This document shows positions 36,738 through 45,708 of a stretch of DNA of 64,000 nucleotides, piece after piece. Source of the DNA: Cyanobium sp. NIES-981 (GTDB taxonomy: Bacteria; Cyanobacteriota; Cyanobacteriia; PCC-6307; Cyanobiaceae); the NCBI RefSeq assembly GCF_900088535.1, contig NZ_LT578417.1:2852001-2916000 (forward strand). The letters are read 5' to 3'. The translations under genes and the position numbers were made by a program. The notes under the pieces are model-generated. The model was not told where the DNA came from. It searched no databases and saw only the letters and a program-made list of their open reading frames with translations. Every line of letters starts with the position of its first letter. The stretch's first letter is position 1.

Positions 36738-36782
36738 ACCGGCGCCTAAGGTGGGGCCTCCGACCAATGAGAGTACGCGCCG

Positions 36783-37955
36783 ATGAAGGCGATGATCCTG
36801 GCGGCTGGCAAGGGAACCCGGGTGCGTCCGATCACGCACACGATTCCCAAGCCCATGATCCCCATTCTGCAGAAACCCGTGATGGAGTTTCTGCTGGAGC
36901 TTCTGCGGCAGCACGGCTTCACCGAGATCATGGTGAATGTCTCCCACCTTGCCGAAGAGATCGAGAACTACTTCAGGGATGGCCAACGCTTTGGCGTGGA
37001 GATTGCCTACAGCTTCGAGGGCCGCATCGAAGACGGTGAACTGATCGGCGATGCCATCGGTTCGGCTGGAGGTCTCAAGAAGATTCAGAACTTCCAGACG
37101 TTCTTCGACGACACCTTCGTGGTGCTCTGCGGTGACGCCCTGATCGATCTGGATCTCACCGAGGCCGTGCGGCGCCACCGCGAGAAGGGCGCCATGGCCA
37201 GTCTGATCACCAAGCGGGTGCCGCCCGACCAGGTGAGCAGCTACGGCGTGGTGGTGACCGATGCCGATGGACGGGTGCGTTCCTTCCAGGAGAAGCCCTC
37301 GGTGGCAGAGGCCGCCAGCGACATGATCAACACCGGCATCTACATCTTCGAGCCGGAGGTGCTGGACTTCATCCCCAGCAACGTACCGTTCGACATCGGT
37401 TCCGACCTGTTCCCCAAGCTGGTGGCGGCGGGGGCCCCCTTCTACGCCCTGCCGATGGAGTTCGAATGGGTGGACATCGGCAAGGTGCCCGACTACTGGC
37501 AAGCGATCCGCAGCGTGCTGCAGGGCCAGGTGCGCCAGGTGCAGATTCCAGGGAAAGAGGTGAGGCCAGGCATCTTCACCGGGCTGAACGTGGCTGCCGA
37601 CTGGGACAAGATTCACGTGGAAGGCCCGATCTACGTGGGCGGCATGACCAAGATCGAGAACGGCGTCACGATCATCGGGCCAGCCATGATCGGCCCCAGC
37701 TGCCAGATCTGTGAGGGCGCCACGATCGACAACTCCATCATCTTTGATTACTCCCGCATCGGTCCCGGTGTGCGCCTGGTGGAGAAGCTGGTGTTCGGCC
37801 GCTACTGCGTGGACCGCAACGGGGATCACTTCGACCTTCAGGAAGCCGCCCTCGACTGGCTGATCACCGACGCACGCCGGCTGGACGTGGTGTCGCCAAG
37901 TCCGCAGCAGAAGGCGATGGCCGAACTGCTCGGCAGCGACCTCAGCCTCACCTAG
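36783..37955 (+). CDS. NDP-sugar pyrophosphorylase (mannose-1-P guanylyltransferase-like)
   Basis: A 390-residue sugar nucleotidyltransferase. N-terminal signature MKAMILAAGKGTRVRPITHTIPKP split over residues 1-24, LCGDALIDLDL with the metal Asp, VSSYGVVVTDADGRV, EFEWVDIGKVPDYWQA, and a left-handed beta-helix C-terminus (GGMTKIENGVTIIGPAMIGPSC). It makes an activated sugar, GDP-mannose or dTDP/UDP-glucose, for glycan or glycolipid synthesis; the base is not clear from sequence. ATG 36783, with a TAAGGT hexamer 36 bp upstream. Confidence 0.92.
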   Translation: MKAMILAAGKGTRVRPITHTIPKPMIPILQKPVMEFLLELLRQHGFTEIMVNVSHLAEEIENYFRDGQRFGVEIAYSFEGRIEDGELIGDAIGSAGGLKKIQNFQTFFDDTFVVLCGDALIDLDLTEAVRRHREKGAMASLITKRVPPDQVSSYGVVVTDADGRVRSFQEKPSVAEAASDMINTGIYIFEPEVLDFIPSNVPFDIGSDLFPKLVAAGAPFYALPMEFEWVDIGKVPDYWQAIRSVLQGQVRQVQIPGKEVRPGIFTGLNVAADWDKIHVEGPIYVGGMTKIENGVTIIGPAMIGPSCQICEGATIDNSIIFDYSRIGPGVRLVEKLVFGRYCVDRNGDHFDLQEAALDWLITDARRLDVVSPSPQQKAMAELLGSDLSLT

Positions 37956-37977
37956 TCACCGTGGCGCCCAGCCTCAC

Positions 37978-38910
37978 TCAGAGAAGCTGGGGAGCACGGG
38001 CGGGAATCCCGGTGCCGCCCGCTGTCTCTGGCAACGGGGCCAAGCCCGCCCTGGCCAGGATCAGGGGGATGCGCTCCTCCGCCTTGATCGCCATCACGTG
38101 CACCCCCTGGGCGATCTCCAGGTAACGGGCCACCTGCTCCGCCGCGATCGCCACGCCCTCCGCGGCGGGGTCAGAGGCGGCTGCCAGCCGATCGATCAGG
38201 GTCTGGGGAATGTTGGCCCCAGGCACCACCCGGTTGATGAACAGCGCGTTCTTGGCGGACTTCAGCAGGAACACCCCAGCCAGAACGGGCAGGCCCAGCG
38301 GAGCGGCGATCTCCTCCACAAAGCGGCGCAGGGCCTCGGCATCGGTGACCATCTGGGTCTGCACGAAGCGGGCCCCGGCCCGCTGCTTGCGGCGCATCCG
38401 TGCCTTGAGCCCACTCCAGCTGGGGCTCTGGGGATCCGCCGCCGCCCCCGCGAAGAAGGCTGTGCCGCCATCCGGCAGGGAGCCCTTCACCGGGTCCTGA
38501 CCGGCGTTGAGGCTGGCCACCAGTTGCAGCAGCCGCACCGACTCCAGCTCGTTCACGGGCCGGGCATCGGGCTGGTCGCCGGCGCGCACCGGATCGCCCG
38601 TGAGACAGAGCAGATTGCGCAGGCCGAGGGCATGGGCGCCCAGAAGATCCGCCTGCAGCGCAATGCGGTTGCGATCGCGGCAGGCCATCTGCAGCACCGG
38701 CTCGATGCCGGCCTCCAGGAGCAGGCGGCACATGGCCAGGCTGCTCATCCGCATCACCGCCCTGCTGCCATCGGTGACATTGACGGCATGCACCCAGGGA
38801 CGCAGCGAGGCCGCCGCCGCCAGGGTGCGCGCGGGATCAGCGCCGCGGGGCGGAGTGACCTCAGCCGTGATCGCCGGCAAACCACGGGTGAGGGCCTGTT
38901 GGAGCAGCAA
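37978..38910 (-). CDS. metF: methylenetetrahydrofolate reductase family protein
   Basis: A 310-residue TIM-barrel protein: ITAEVTPPRGADP, AVNVTDGS, PVLQMACRDRNRIALQADLLGAHALGLRNLLCLTGDPV and ARFVQTQMVTD. These are MTHFR features (flavin and folate sites); MetF reduces 5,10-methylene-THF to methyl-THF for methionine synthesis. The protein resembles the short MetF-like domain, and a start at TTG 38910 gives its full barrel. It is divergent from pedR, with 78 bp between starts. Confidence 0.85.
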   Translation of the reverse strand: MLLQQALTRGLPAITAEVTPPRGADPARTLAAAASLRPWVHAVNVTDGSRAVMRMSSLAMCRLLLEAGIEPVLQMACRDRNRIALQADLLGAHALGLRNLLCLTGDPVRAGDQPDARPVNELESVRLLQLVASLNAGQDPVKGSLPDGGTAFFAGAAADPQSPSWSGLKARMRRKQRAGARFVQTQMVTDAEALRRFVEEIAAPLGLPVLAGVFLLKSAKNALFINRVVPGANIPQTLIDRLAAASDPAAEGVAIAAEQVARYLEIAQGVHVMAIKAEERIPLILARAGLAPLPETAGGTGIPARAPQLL

Positions 38911-38988
38911 GCCAAGCTTCGCGTTGCAGGCCCATCATGCGGCAGGGCACTGCCTAGAGTGGGCTTGCGCCTGTGCGGAGCCTGGTCG

Positions 38989-39258
38989 ATGGGCAGAGAG
39001 CTCCAGCAGTCTCAGGAGCGGGACCTCTCGGAGCGGGAGCTCGAGATCATTGGGCTGGTGGCCGAGGGGCTCACCAACCAGGAAATTGCCAGCTCGCTCA
39101 CCATCAGCAAGCGCACCGTGGACAACCACGTGAGCAACATCTTCACCAAGACCGGCGCGAAGAACCGGGTGGCCCTGCTGAACTGGGCCATGGACCACGG
39201 CAAGATCTGCCGGGACGGGTTCAACTGCTGTGCGCTGGACCAGCCAGAGGACGAGTGA
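38989..39258 (+). CDS. pedR: LuxR-type redox regulator PedR
   Basis: An 89-residue single-domain LuxR regulator: LSERELEIIGLVAEGLTNQEIASSLTISKRTVDNHVSNIFTKTG (residues 13-56) is the helix-turn-helix, followed by a Cys-rich tail with C74, C80 and C81. In Synechocystis PedR (Ssl0564) senses photosynthetic electron transport through thioredoxin acting on Cys80, and controls psbA, chl and other light genes; Cys80 is kept here. ATG 38989; TAGAGT lies exactly 35 bp upstream. It lacks any receiver domain, as expected. Confidence 0.93.
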   Translation: MGRELQQSQERDLSERELEIIGLVAEGLTNQEIASSLTISKRTVDNHVSNIFTKTGAKNRVALLNWAMDHGKICRDGFNCCALDQPEDE

Positions 39259-39291
39259 GTCCGGACAGCCAGGACCCCAGGCGACAGGACG

Positions 39292-39468
39292 TCAGGCGAT
39301 GGCCGGGGCGCCCTCGGCCCTTGCATCGAGGGGATGAACCACCACAGCGACACTCTCCAGACTGAAGCTGTCCTCAGGCAGAGCGAACAGCTCGGCGTAG
39401 GCCAGACAGTCGTCCCGATCGCGCCCGGAGAAGCGCAGCACTCCCTGGCTGTCGTAGAGGCCGACCAA
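39292..39468 (-). CDS. small conserved cyanobacterial protein (58 aa)
   Basis: A 58-residue protein, VGLYDSQGVLRFSGRDRDDCLAYAELFALPEDSFSL (residues 2-37), with a low-complexity end. I believe short proteins with this LYDSxGxLRFSGRDRxDCLAYAELF block are widespread in picocyanobacteria, but I know no function. TTG 39468 is preceded by AAGGA at a good distance; longer versions would run into the CYTH gene. It is the last gene of the minus-strand run, 17 bp after the CYTH stop. Confidence 0.65.
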   Translation of the reverse strand: MVGLYDSQGVLRFSGRDRDDCLAYAELFALPEDSFSLESVAVVVHPLDARAEGAPAIA

Positions 39469-39485
39469 GACGATCCTTAAGAAAC

Positions 39486-40070
39486 TCAGCTGATTGTATC
39501 CGATGCAACGGGGGGAACGGCGAACCACGCCGGCAACCGCGCCCGCTGCAACGAACTCCACCGCAGCAGCGGCTGCCGCGCCAGCGCCGCGTTGCTGAGT
39601 TCGTGCCGGCCCGTCACCTCCTCACGGCACCAGCACGGCACGCTCACGTGCTGATCGTGGCTCTCCAGTTCCACCTCCGCCACCACCAGCGGGGCGTTCT
39701 CCCCCTCGAACACATCCACGACCCAGGCCCCCCCCGGCAGATCGAGGCCATGGCGCCACTTGCTGATCCGCTCGCTCGCCATGGCCATCAGGGCCAGGGC
39801 ATCCTCAGCCGGAATGGCGTACTCGAACTCCTGGCGCACGATGCCCTCCCTCGCCGGGGCGGCCGGCATCGACTGCGGGGGACGGGCCTTGAGCGTCAAC
39901 CAGGCCCCATCGCTGGCCCCGGGCGTGTCGAAGACCGTACGGCGCACCCGCAGGGTCATCCCGTCGGGGCGGGCCACCAGGTAACCCTGGTCCAGCCGGG
40001 CCCGCCAGCACACATGGGGCTGCCAGCCGTCGCCATCCACCAGGAACCGGCGCTCGATCTCCAGGCCCAT
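39486..40070 (-). CDS. CYTH-domain triphosphate-processing protein
   Basis: A 194-residue CYTH/TTM protein. EIERRFLV (residues 4-11), DQGYLVARPDGMTLRVRR with basic residues that bind triphosphate, EFEYAIP, and EGENAPLVVAEVELES with metal-binding Glu residues. CYTH enzymes hydrolyse inorganic triphosphate or make cAMP/thiamin derivatives; in cyanobacteria short forms are mostly tripolyphosphatases. ATG 40070, 48 bp after nadK. Confidence 0.9.
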   Translation of the reverse strand: MGLEIERRFLVDGDGWQPHVCWRARLDQGYLVARPDGMTLRVRRTVFDTPGASDGAWLTLKARPPQSMPAAPAREGIVRQEFEYAIPAEDALALMAMASERISKWRHGLDLPGGAWVVDVFEGENAPLVVAEVELESHDQHVSVPCWCREEVTGRHELSNAALARQPLLRWSSLQRARLPAWFAVPPVASDTIS

Positions 40071-40118
40071 CGGTGAACTTGAGGGAGGTCCCCATTGTGG
40101 AACCCAGTGGCGTGGGGC

Positions 40119-41072
40119 TCAGTTATGGGAGGGCTCGGCCGCCACCAGGCTGCCGGCCCAGTGCAGCTTGTGGGTGAGCGTGCGGTAGTAGGAGGGGCTG
40201 CGCTCCAGGATGAGCATCTTGGCCGGATGGCCGCAGCGCTGCACGATGGCCCGGTCTCCCGGTTCCAGCGTGGTGGCATGGGCGCCGTCCTGCCAGAGAT
40301 TCACCCGACGGCTCGACTCCCCCAGGGGCCACACCGACAGCTGGGCCCGGGGCGGCACCACCAGGGCGCGGCTGGAGAGGCTGATCGGGCAGATCGGCGT
40401 GACCACGATCGCCTCGATGCCCGGGTGCAGGATCGGGCCGCCCGCCGCCATGGCATAGCCCGTGGAGCCGGTGGGGGTGGCGATGATCAGACCATCGCCG
40501 CGGAACTGGTCCACCACTTCGCCGTCGATCTCCAGCTCCAGCACGCAGGTGGGGGAGCGTTCATCCAGCCCCGGCCGGAAGTAGACGTCGTTGAGGGCCA
40601 GATGGCGGGGCTGGGAGGCCGGTCCGACCCCATCGCCGCGGTCCACCCGGGCCTCCAGCATCATGCGGCTCTCGATGGCGAAGCTGTCGTCCCGCAGCCG
40701 CTGCCAGAGGCTGCGCTGGTCGTCATCGTCCGACCGTCGCCGCGGCTGCTCGCCACTGAGGCGCAGCAGGCTGCGGTGGTGGGTGAGAAAGCCAAGGTGG
40801 CCGCCCACGTTGAAGCAGAGGATGGGCACGGCCAGGGGGCCCAGATGGCGGGCCGCCCCCAGCACGGTGCCGTCCCCACCGAGCACCAGGGCCACGTCGG
40901 GCAGCTCCCCCTCCGTGGCCAGCAGGCCGGGAAAGGGATCCTGGGCCTGTCCGCTGGTGGCCGTGACCACGGCCACCCCCTGGGAGCGGAGGTCAGCGGC
41001 GCAGCGCTGGGCCTGACGCTGGGCAGCCTGGCTGCCGGAACGGGCGATGAGCCAGACGCGATCCAGCCGCAT
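40119..41072 (-). CDS. nadK: NAD kinase
   Basis: A 317-residue kinase that makes NADP+ from NAD+: [16 protein letters not shown] with the GGDG catalytic site, [10 protein letters not shown], the NDVYFRP loop (usual NE/D motif), and [25 protein letters not shown]. It starts 18 bp after ndhE on the same strand, so its expression may follow that of NDH-1, which oxidises or reduces pyridine-linked donors. Cyanobacteria usually have two NAD kinases; this is the picocyanobacterial neighbour-of-ndhE type. Confidence 0.94.
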   Translation of the reverse strand: MRLDRVWLIARSGSQAAQRQAQRCAADLRSQGVAVVTATSGQAQDPFPGLLATEGELPDVALVLGGDGTVLGAARHLGPLAVPILCFNVGGHLGFLTHHRSLLRLSGEQPRRRSDDDDQRSLWQRLRDDSFAIESRMMLEARVDRGDGVGPASQPRHLALNDVYFRPGLDERSPTCVLELEIDGEVVDQFRGDGLIIATPTGSTGYAMAAGGPILHPGIEAIVVTPICPISLSSRALVVPPRAQLSVWPLGESSRRVNLWQDGAHATTLEPGDRAIVQRCGHPAKMLILERSPSYYRTLTHKLHWAGSLVAAEPSHN

Positions 41073-41090
41073 GAAACCTGGGGGGCCGGA

Positions 41091-41420
41091 TCACCAGCGC
41101 AGGAGGTTGAACCGCTCCATATCCACGGTCTCGCGGTTGCGATACAGGGAGAGAAGGATGGCGAGGCCGACCGCCGCCTCCGCTGCGGCGACCGTGATCA
41201 CGAAGATCGCGAACACCTGGCCGCGCACCAGGGCACCATCGAGGTAGCTGGAGAAGGCCATCAGGTTGATGTTCACGGCATTGAGCATCAGCTCGATGCT
41301 CATCAGCACCCGCACGGCGTTGCGGCTGTTGATCAGGCCCCACACCCCGGTGCAGAACAGCACGGCGGCAAGCACCAGGTAGGCCTGAAGCGGGATGGCG
41401 GCGGGAAGACTCAGCTCCAT
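41091..41420 (-). CDS. ndhE: NAD(P)H-quinone oxidoreductase subunit K-like membrane protein NdhE
   Basis: A 109-residue, three-helix subunit (NuoK homologue): [20 protein letters not shown], then [53 protein letters not shown] split over the second and third helices with the conserved Glu residues used in proton transfer. Part of the membrane arm of NDH-1. It follows ndhG by 39 bp and precedes nadK by 18 bp. Confidence 0.96.
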   Translation of the reverse strand: MELSLPAAIPLQAYLVLAAVLFCTGVWGLINSRNAVRVLMSIELMLNAVNINLMAFSSYLDGALVRGQVFAIFVITVAAAEAAVGLAILLSLYRNRETVDMERFNLLRW

Positions 41421-41459
41421 GGGGCGCAGACGGGGCGGAACAGCGAAGGTGGGAGAGGA

Positions 41460-42062
41460 TCAGCGGCCGGACTGATCCAGCAACAGGGGGGTGCGGGCCT
41501 TCTCGATCAGGCCCTGATCCACGGCTTCCCCAGTGACGATGTCCGCACTGAAGACGTCCCGACGGGCCAGCACGATGGCACCGATCATGGCCATCAGCAG
41601 CAGCACCGACGCGAGCTCGAAGGGAAGCAGGTAATCGGAGAACAGGTGCTCGCCGATGCGGATGGTGGCCTCCTCGCCCACGGGCAGCGGCCCCGGCAGG
41701 GCCCAGGGGGTGGTGACGGCCACCCGGATCAGCAGCACGAACAACCCGCCACACACCAGTCCGGAGAGGGCGCGTCTCAGGGCCAGCCCCTTGATCACCG
41801 AGAGGTCTTCCCGCTTGTTGACCAGCATGATCGCGAACAGGATCAGCACGTTGACGGCGCCGACATAGACCAGCACCTGGGCCGCGGCCACGAAGCTGGC
41901 GTTGAGCATCAGGTAGAGACCGGCCACCGAGAGAAACACACCGGCCAGCAGGAAGGCGGAATAGACGATGTTGGGCAGCAGCACCACGCCCAGGGCGCCC
42001 AGCACGAGGGTGGTGGAGAGCACCGCGAAACAGATGAACTGGGTGGTGGAAGCGATGGTCAT
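41460..42062 (-). CDS. ndhG: NAD(P)H-quinone oxidoreductase subunit 6 (NdhG)
   Basis: A 200-residue five-helix subunit (NuoJ homologue): [61 protein letters not shown] over helices 1-3 (residues 20-82) including the helix-3 VGAVNVL block with the pi-bulge seen in complex I. Membrane arm of NDH-1. ATG 42062 overlaps the ndhI stop (ATGA). Confidence 0.96.
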   Translation of the reverse strand: MTIASTTQFICFAVLSTTLVLGALGVVLLPNIVYSAFLLAGVFLSVAGLYLMLNASFVAAAQVLVYVGAVNVLILFAIMLVNKREDLSVIKGLALRRALSGLVCGGLFVLLIRVAVTTPWALPGPLPVGEEATIRIGEHLFSDYLLPFELASVLLLMAMIGAIVLARRDVFSADIVTGEAVDQGLIEKARTPLLLDQSGR

Positions 42063-42682
42063 CGTGCGTCTCCCTCGGAGCTGGGGGCGGAAGGCTCGGC
42101 CGCCTGCATGCCGGCCAGAACCTGCTCGGGCAACTGGCCGGCCCGGGGTGTGGTGTCGGGCACGCCATGGGGATCCATCGCGCCCTTGGGCAGGTAGGCC
42201 AGTTCCCGCAGGGCCACCACGGCCGGGTCGCTGGTGACGCTGGTGGGGAGGCGGCCGAGGGCGATGTTGTCGTAGTTGAGGCTGTGGCGATCGAATGCCG
42301 CCAGCTCATACTCCTCCGTCATGGAAAGGCAGTTGGTGGGGCAGTACTCCACACAGTTGCCGCAGAAGATGCAGACCCCGAAATCAATGGAGTAGTTGCG
42401 CAGCTCCTTCTTCTTGGTGGCCTTGTTCATCACCCAATCCACCACCGGCAGGTTGATGGGGCAGACGCGCACGCACACCTCGCAGGCGATGCACTTGTCG
42501 AACTCGTAGTGAATCCGGCCCCGGTACCGCTCCGAGGGGATCAACTTCTCGTAGGGGTACTGGACGGTGACGGGGCGGCGGCGCAGGTGATCGAAGGTGA
42601 CCGCCAGCCCCTGGGTCATGTACTGGGCAGCACCCACGGCATCGCGGGTGTAGTCACCGACTTTCTTGAGGAACCCGAACAT
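42059..42682 (-). CDS. ndhI: NAD(P)H-quinone oxidoreductase subunit I
   Basis: A 207-residue iron-sulfur subunit with two 4Fe-4S sites: [13 protein letters not shown] (about residues 64-76) and [13 protein letters not shown] (about 103-115). They carry electrons from ferredoxin to the quinone site. The C-terminal 60 residues are disordered-looking and variable between species. It lies 82 bp after ndhA and overlaps ndhG. Confidence 0.97.
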   Translation of the reverse strand: MFGFLKKVGDYTRDAVGAAQYMTQGLAVTFDHLRRRPVTVQYPYEKLIPSERYRGRIHYEFDKCIACEVCVRVCPINLPVVDWVMNKATKKKELRNYSIDFGVCIFCGNCVEYCPTNCLSMTEEYELAAFDRHSLNYDNIALGRLPTSVTSDPAVVALRELAYLPKGAMDPHGVPDTTPRAGQLPEQVLAGMQAAEPSAPSSEGDAR

Positions 42683-42764
42683 GAGCGGAAGGCAGGTAAC
42701 GGGGAGAGGCGAGAGGTTGGCGCCACCCGGGCCATGATGGCCCAGGCGTCCTTGGCCTGGAGGG

Positions 42765-43910
42765 TCAGCCGCCGAAGAAGGCGGGGAAGGCCAGCTTGAG
42801 GCCGGCGGTGACCAGCAGGTTCACCAGCGCGATCGGCAGCAGGAATTTCCAGCCCAGATCAAGGAGCTGGTCGATGCGCACCCGGGGCGTCGTCCAGCGC
42901 AGCAGGATCGCCAGGAACACCAGCAGGTAGGCCTTCAATACGGTCATCACGATGCCCACGGACGCGGTGATCACCTGCACCGCGGGAGCATCGATGGGCT
43001 GGCCCAGCCAGCCGGCCAGCCATTCCACCGGCAGGGGGAAACCCCAGCCCCCCAGGTAGAGCACCGACACCAGCAGGGCCGAGAGCACCAGGTTGATGTA
43101 GCTGCCCAGATAGAACAGGGCGAACTTCATGCCGGCGTACTCGGTCTGGTAGCCGGCCACCAGCTCCTCCTCGGCTTCGGGGAGGTCGAACGGCAGGCGC
43201 TCGCATTCCGCAAGGGCACAGATCCAGAAGATCACGAAGCCCACCGGCTGGCGCCAGATGTTCCAGCTGAGGATGCCGGCGCCCGTCTGCTGATCGACGA
43301 TGTCGACGGTGCTGAGCGAGTTGCTCATCATCACCACCGCCAGCACCGCCAGGGCGAGGGGTATCTCGTAGCTGATCGACTGCGCGGCCGCCCGCAGACC
43401 ACCGAGCAGGGAGTACTTGTTGTTGGAGGCATAGCCGCTCATCAGCAGGCCGATCGGCTGGATCGAGCTCAGGGCGATCCAGAGGAAGATGCCGATGCCC
43501 ACGTTGCTGATCAGCAGGTGCTGGCCGAAGGGCACCACCAGCCAGCTGAGGATCACAGGGATCAGCACCAGCACCGGCCCCAGGGTGAACAGCAGCCCAT
43601 CGGCCCGGGCCGGAATCACGTCCTCCTTGAACAGCAGCTTGAGGCCATCGGCCATCGGCTGCAGCACCCCGAGGGCGCCGGCGTACTCAGGGCCGATGCG
43701 CTGCTGCACGGCAGCCGAGATCTTGCGCTCCAGCCACACGTTCACCAGCACGCCCACCACGGCGGCCACCAGCACCAGCACCATGGGCAGGGGCAGCCAG
43801 AGCAGATGGGCCGCCCCCGGGCTCAGCCCCAGCCCCTGCAGGGCTGACACGAAACTGGACTCCAGGTCCAGGCCCACGGCCGTGTCCAGGCCGGTTGCAG
43901 AGCTCAGCAT
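42765..43910 (-). CDS. ndhA: NAD(P)H-quinone oxidoreductase subunit 1 (NdhA)
   Basis: A 381-residue eight-helix subunit (NuoH homologue): [72 protein letters not shown] with the acidic loop of the quinone channel, and [18 protein letters not shown]. Its N-terminal extension of about 30 residues is as in other picocyanobacteria. ATG 43910, 24 bp after gltA. Confidence 0.97.
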   Translation of the reverse strand: MLSSATGLDTAVGLDLESSFVSALQGLGLSPGAAHLLWLPLPMVLVLVAAVVGVLVNVWLERKISAAVQQRIGPEYAGALGVLQPMADGLKLLFKEDVIPARADGLLFTLGPVLVLIPVILSWLVVPFGQHLLISNVGIGIFLWIALSSIQPIGLLMSGYASNNKYSLLGGLRAAAQSISYEIPLALAVLAVVMMSNSLSTVDIVDQQTGAGILSWNIWRQPVGFVIFWICALAECERLPFDLPEAEEELVAGYQTEYAGMKFALFYLGSYINLVLSALLVSVLYLGGWGFPLPVEWLAGWLGQPIDAPAVQVITASVGIVMTVLKAYLLVFLAILLRWTTPRVRIDQLLDLGWKFLLPIALVNLLVTAGLKLAFPAFFGG

Positions 43911-43934
43911 CGGATTGGCTCGGATCGCAGCAAC

Positions 43935-45119
43935 TTAGCGGGCTTCCAGCGGAACCCAGTCGCGGGGATCAGCGCCGGTGTAAATCTGCGACGGCCGGAA
44001 GATGCGGTTGGCACCAAGCTGCTCCTTCCAGTGGGCCAGCCAGCCGGCCGTGCGGGCGATGGCGAAGATGGGGGTGAACAGGTCGCGGGGGATGCCGAGC
44101 TTGCGGTACACCAGGCCCGAGTAGAAGTCGACATTGGGATAGATCCCTTTCGGCCCCAGGCGTTCAGCGGCCACCTCCTCCAGCTTGCGGGCCAGGTCGT
44201 AGAGGGGATCGTGGCCGAAGCGGTCGAACAGCTGCTCGGCCAGCCCCTGCAGGATCACGGCCCGCGGATCCTTCACCTTGTATTCGCGGTGACCGAAGCC
44301 CATGATTTTCTGCTTCTGGGCGATGGCCTGGTCGAGCCAGGGTTCCACCTGGTCGTCGCTGCCGATCGCCTCCAGCATGGCCAGCACATCCTCATTGGCG
44401 CCGCCGTGCAGGGGACCGGCCAGGGTGCCCACGGCCGAGGCCACCACCGCATAGGGATCGGTGAGGGTGCTGGCCGTGACGCGGGCGCTGAAGGTGCTGG
44501 CGTTGAGGCTGTGCTCGGCGTGCAGGATCAGGCAGGCATCGAAGATGCGGGCCGCCAGGGGGTCGGGCTCCTGTTCGGTGAGCATGTACAGGAAGTTCGA
44601 GGCGAACGCCAGATCGTCGCGGGGCTGGATCGGATCCTGCCCTTTGCGGATCAGCTGGAACGCCGCCACCATCGTGGGGATCTTGGCGATCAGCCGCACC
44701 ACCGCCTCGGCGATGTACTCCGGGTTGTCGAGGGCGCGCCTCGAATAGAACAGCCCCAGCGAGGCGGCGCTGCTCTGGAGCGCATCCATCGGGTGGCCGG
44801 TGGCCGGGAAGCACTTCATCATGTCCCGGATGCGGAAGCTCACCCGGCGGTGCATCTGCACCTCGTGCTCGAACTGGCGCAACCGCTCGGCGGTGGGGAG
44901 CTCACCCCAGATCAGCAGGTAGGTGGTTTCCAGGAAGGTGCTGTGGGCCGCCAGCAGGCCGGCGTCGTAGCCCCGGTAGGTGAGCCGCCCCTTCTGGCCG
45001 TCGATGTCACAGATGGCCGACTGGGTGGCCGGCACCCCCTCCAACCCAGGCCGGAACGGCGGTGCGGCAGCGGCACCAGCGGTGCTGCCGGGGACACTGT
45101 CGCTGACGCTGCCTGCCAT
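43935..45119 (-). CDS. gltA: citrate synthase
   Basis: A 394-residue citrate synthase: DIDGQKGRLTYRGYD, EHSLNASTFSARV (catalytic His), GPLHGGANEDVL (second His), and IMGFGHREYKVKDPRA (substrate Arg and His), with VDFYSGLVYRKLGIP. It condenses oxaloacetate and acetyl-CoA, making 2-oxoglutarate for nitrogen assimilation. It lies directly upstream of ndhA in the same orientation, with a 93-bp gap from sixA that may contain a promoter. Confidence 0.96.
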   Translation of the reverse strand: MAGSVSDSVPGSTAGAAAAPPFRPGLEGVPATQSAICDIDGQKGRLTYRGYDAGLLAAHSTFLETTYLLIWGELPTAERLRQFEHEVQMHRRVSFRIRDMMKCFPATGHPMDALQSSAASLGLFYSRRALDNPEYIAEAVVRLIAKIPTMVAAFQLIRKGQDPIQPRDDLAFASNFLYMLTEQEPDPLAARIFDACLILHAEHSLNASTFSARVTASTLTDPYAVVASAVGTLAGPLHGGANEDVLAMLEAIGSDDQVEPWLDQAIAQKQKIMGFGHREYKVKDPRAVILQGLAEQLFDRFGHDPLYDLARKLEEVAAERLGPKGIYPNVDFYSGLVYRKLGIPRDLFTPIFAIARTAGWLAHWKEQLGANRIFRPSQIYTGADPRDWVPLEAR

Positions 45120-45212
45120 GCCGGGAGGAACACAAGTGGCCAGAACCTACGGCTGGGACCGGTGGCCCCGCCGTGCCCGGCCACACCGGAGTGGCAGCGG
45201 CCCGGCGCCCGC

Positions 45213-45701
45213 CTAGGTCCCCAGCAGCTGCCGCGGCCCAATCAGCAGACGCAGGCGCCAGGGACCCTCCAGCGAGGCGGACGAGGACTGCAGCCAGGCC
45301 AGACCCGCCTTCTTGAGCAGGAGAGTCCCTGGCGCCGCCCCGATCAGGTGGGCCGCCAGATCCCCGAGATCCGGCTCATGGCCCACCAGGACCAGCCGCG
45401 CCTCCGCGGGGAGCCCGGCCAGCTGGCCCCGCAGGCCGGCCAGGCCAGACCCTCCCGGCTCCAGGGCGGCAGCCTCCTCCAGGGAGGGCGCCAGCCCCGC
45501 CTCGACGGCCAGCGCCGCGGTCTGGCGGGCCCGCACCAGGGGGCTGGTGAGCAGGCGATCGGCCCGGAGATCCAGCGCCACCAGCCTCTCCACCACAGCC
45601 CTGGTGCGCTCGACACCCTCGGCCGTGAGCGGCCGCAGGGCGTCGGGACGATCCGCTCGGCGTTCCTCGGCGAGGCCATGGCGCAGCAGGAAGAGGTTCA
45701 T
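45213..45701 (-). CDS. sixA: phosphohistidine phosphatase SixA
   Basis: A 162-residue histidine phosphatase with the catalytic LRHG (R7, H8), SPLVRARQTA and VGHEPDL containing the second His. SixA removes phosphate from phospho-His of HPt or PTS-type proteins. It starts 7 bp after the DUF3352 gene stop. The partner in cyanobacteria is not known. Confidence 0.92.
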   Translation of the reverse strand: MNLFLLRHGLAEERRADRPDALRPLTAEGVERTRAVVERLVALDLRADRLLTSPLVRARQTAALAVEAGLAPSLEEAAALEPGGSGLAGLRGQLAGLPAEARLVLVGHEPDLGDLAAHLIGAAPGTLLLKKAGLAWLQSSSASLEGPWRLRLLIGPRQLLGT

Positions 45702-45708
45702 CCTGCGC

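Noticed and set aside
40095-42197. 700-codon frame opposite nadK-ndhE-ndhG
   Set aside because: It spans several well-identified minus-strand genes and has no recognisable motif.
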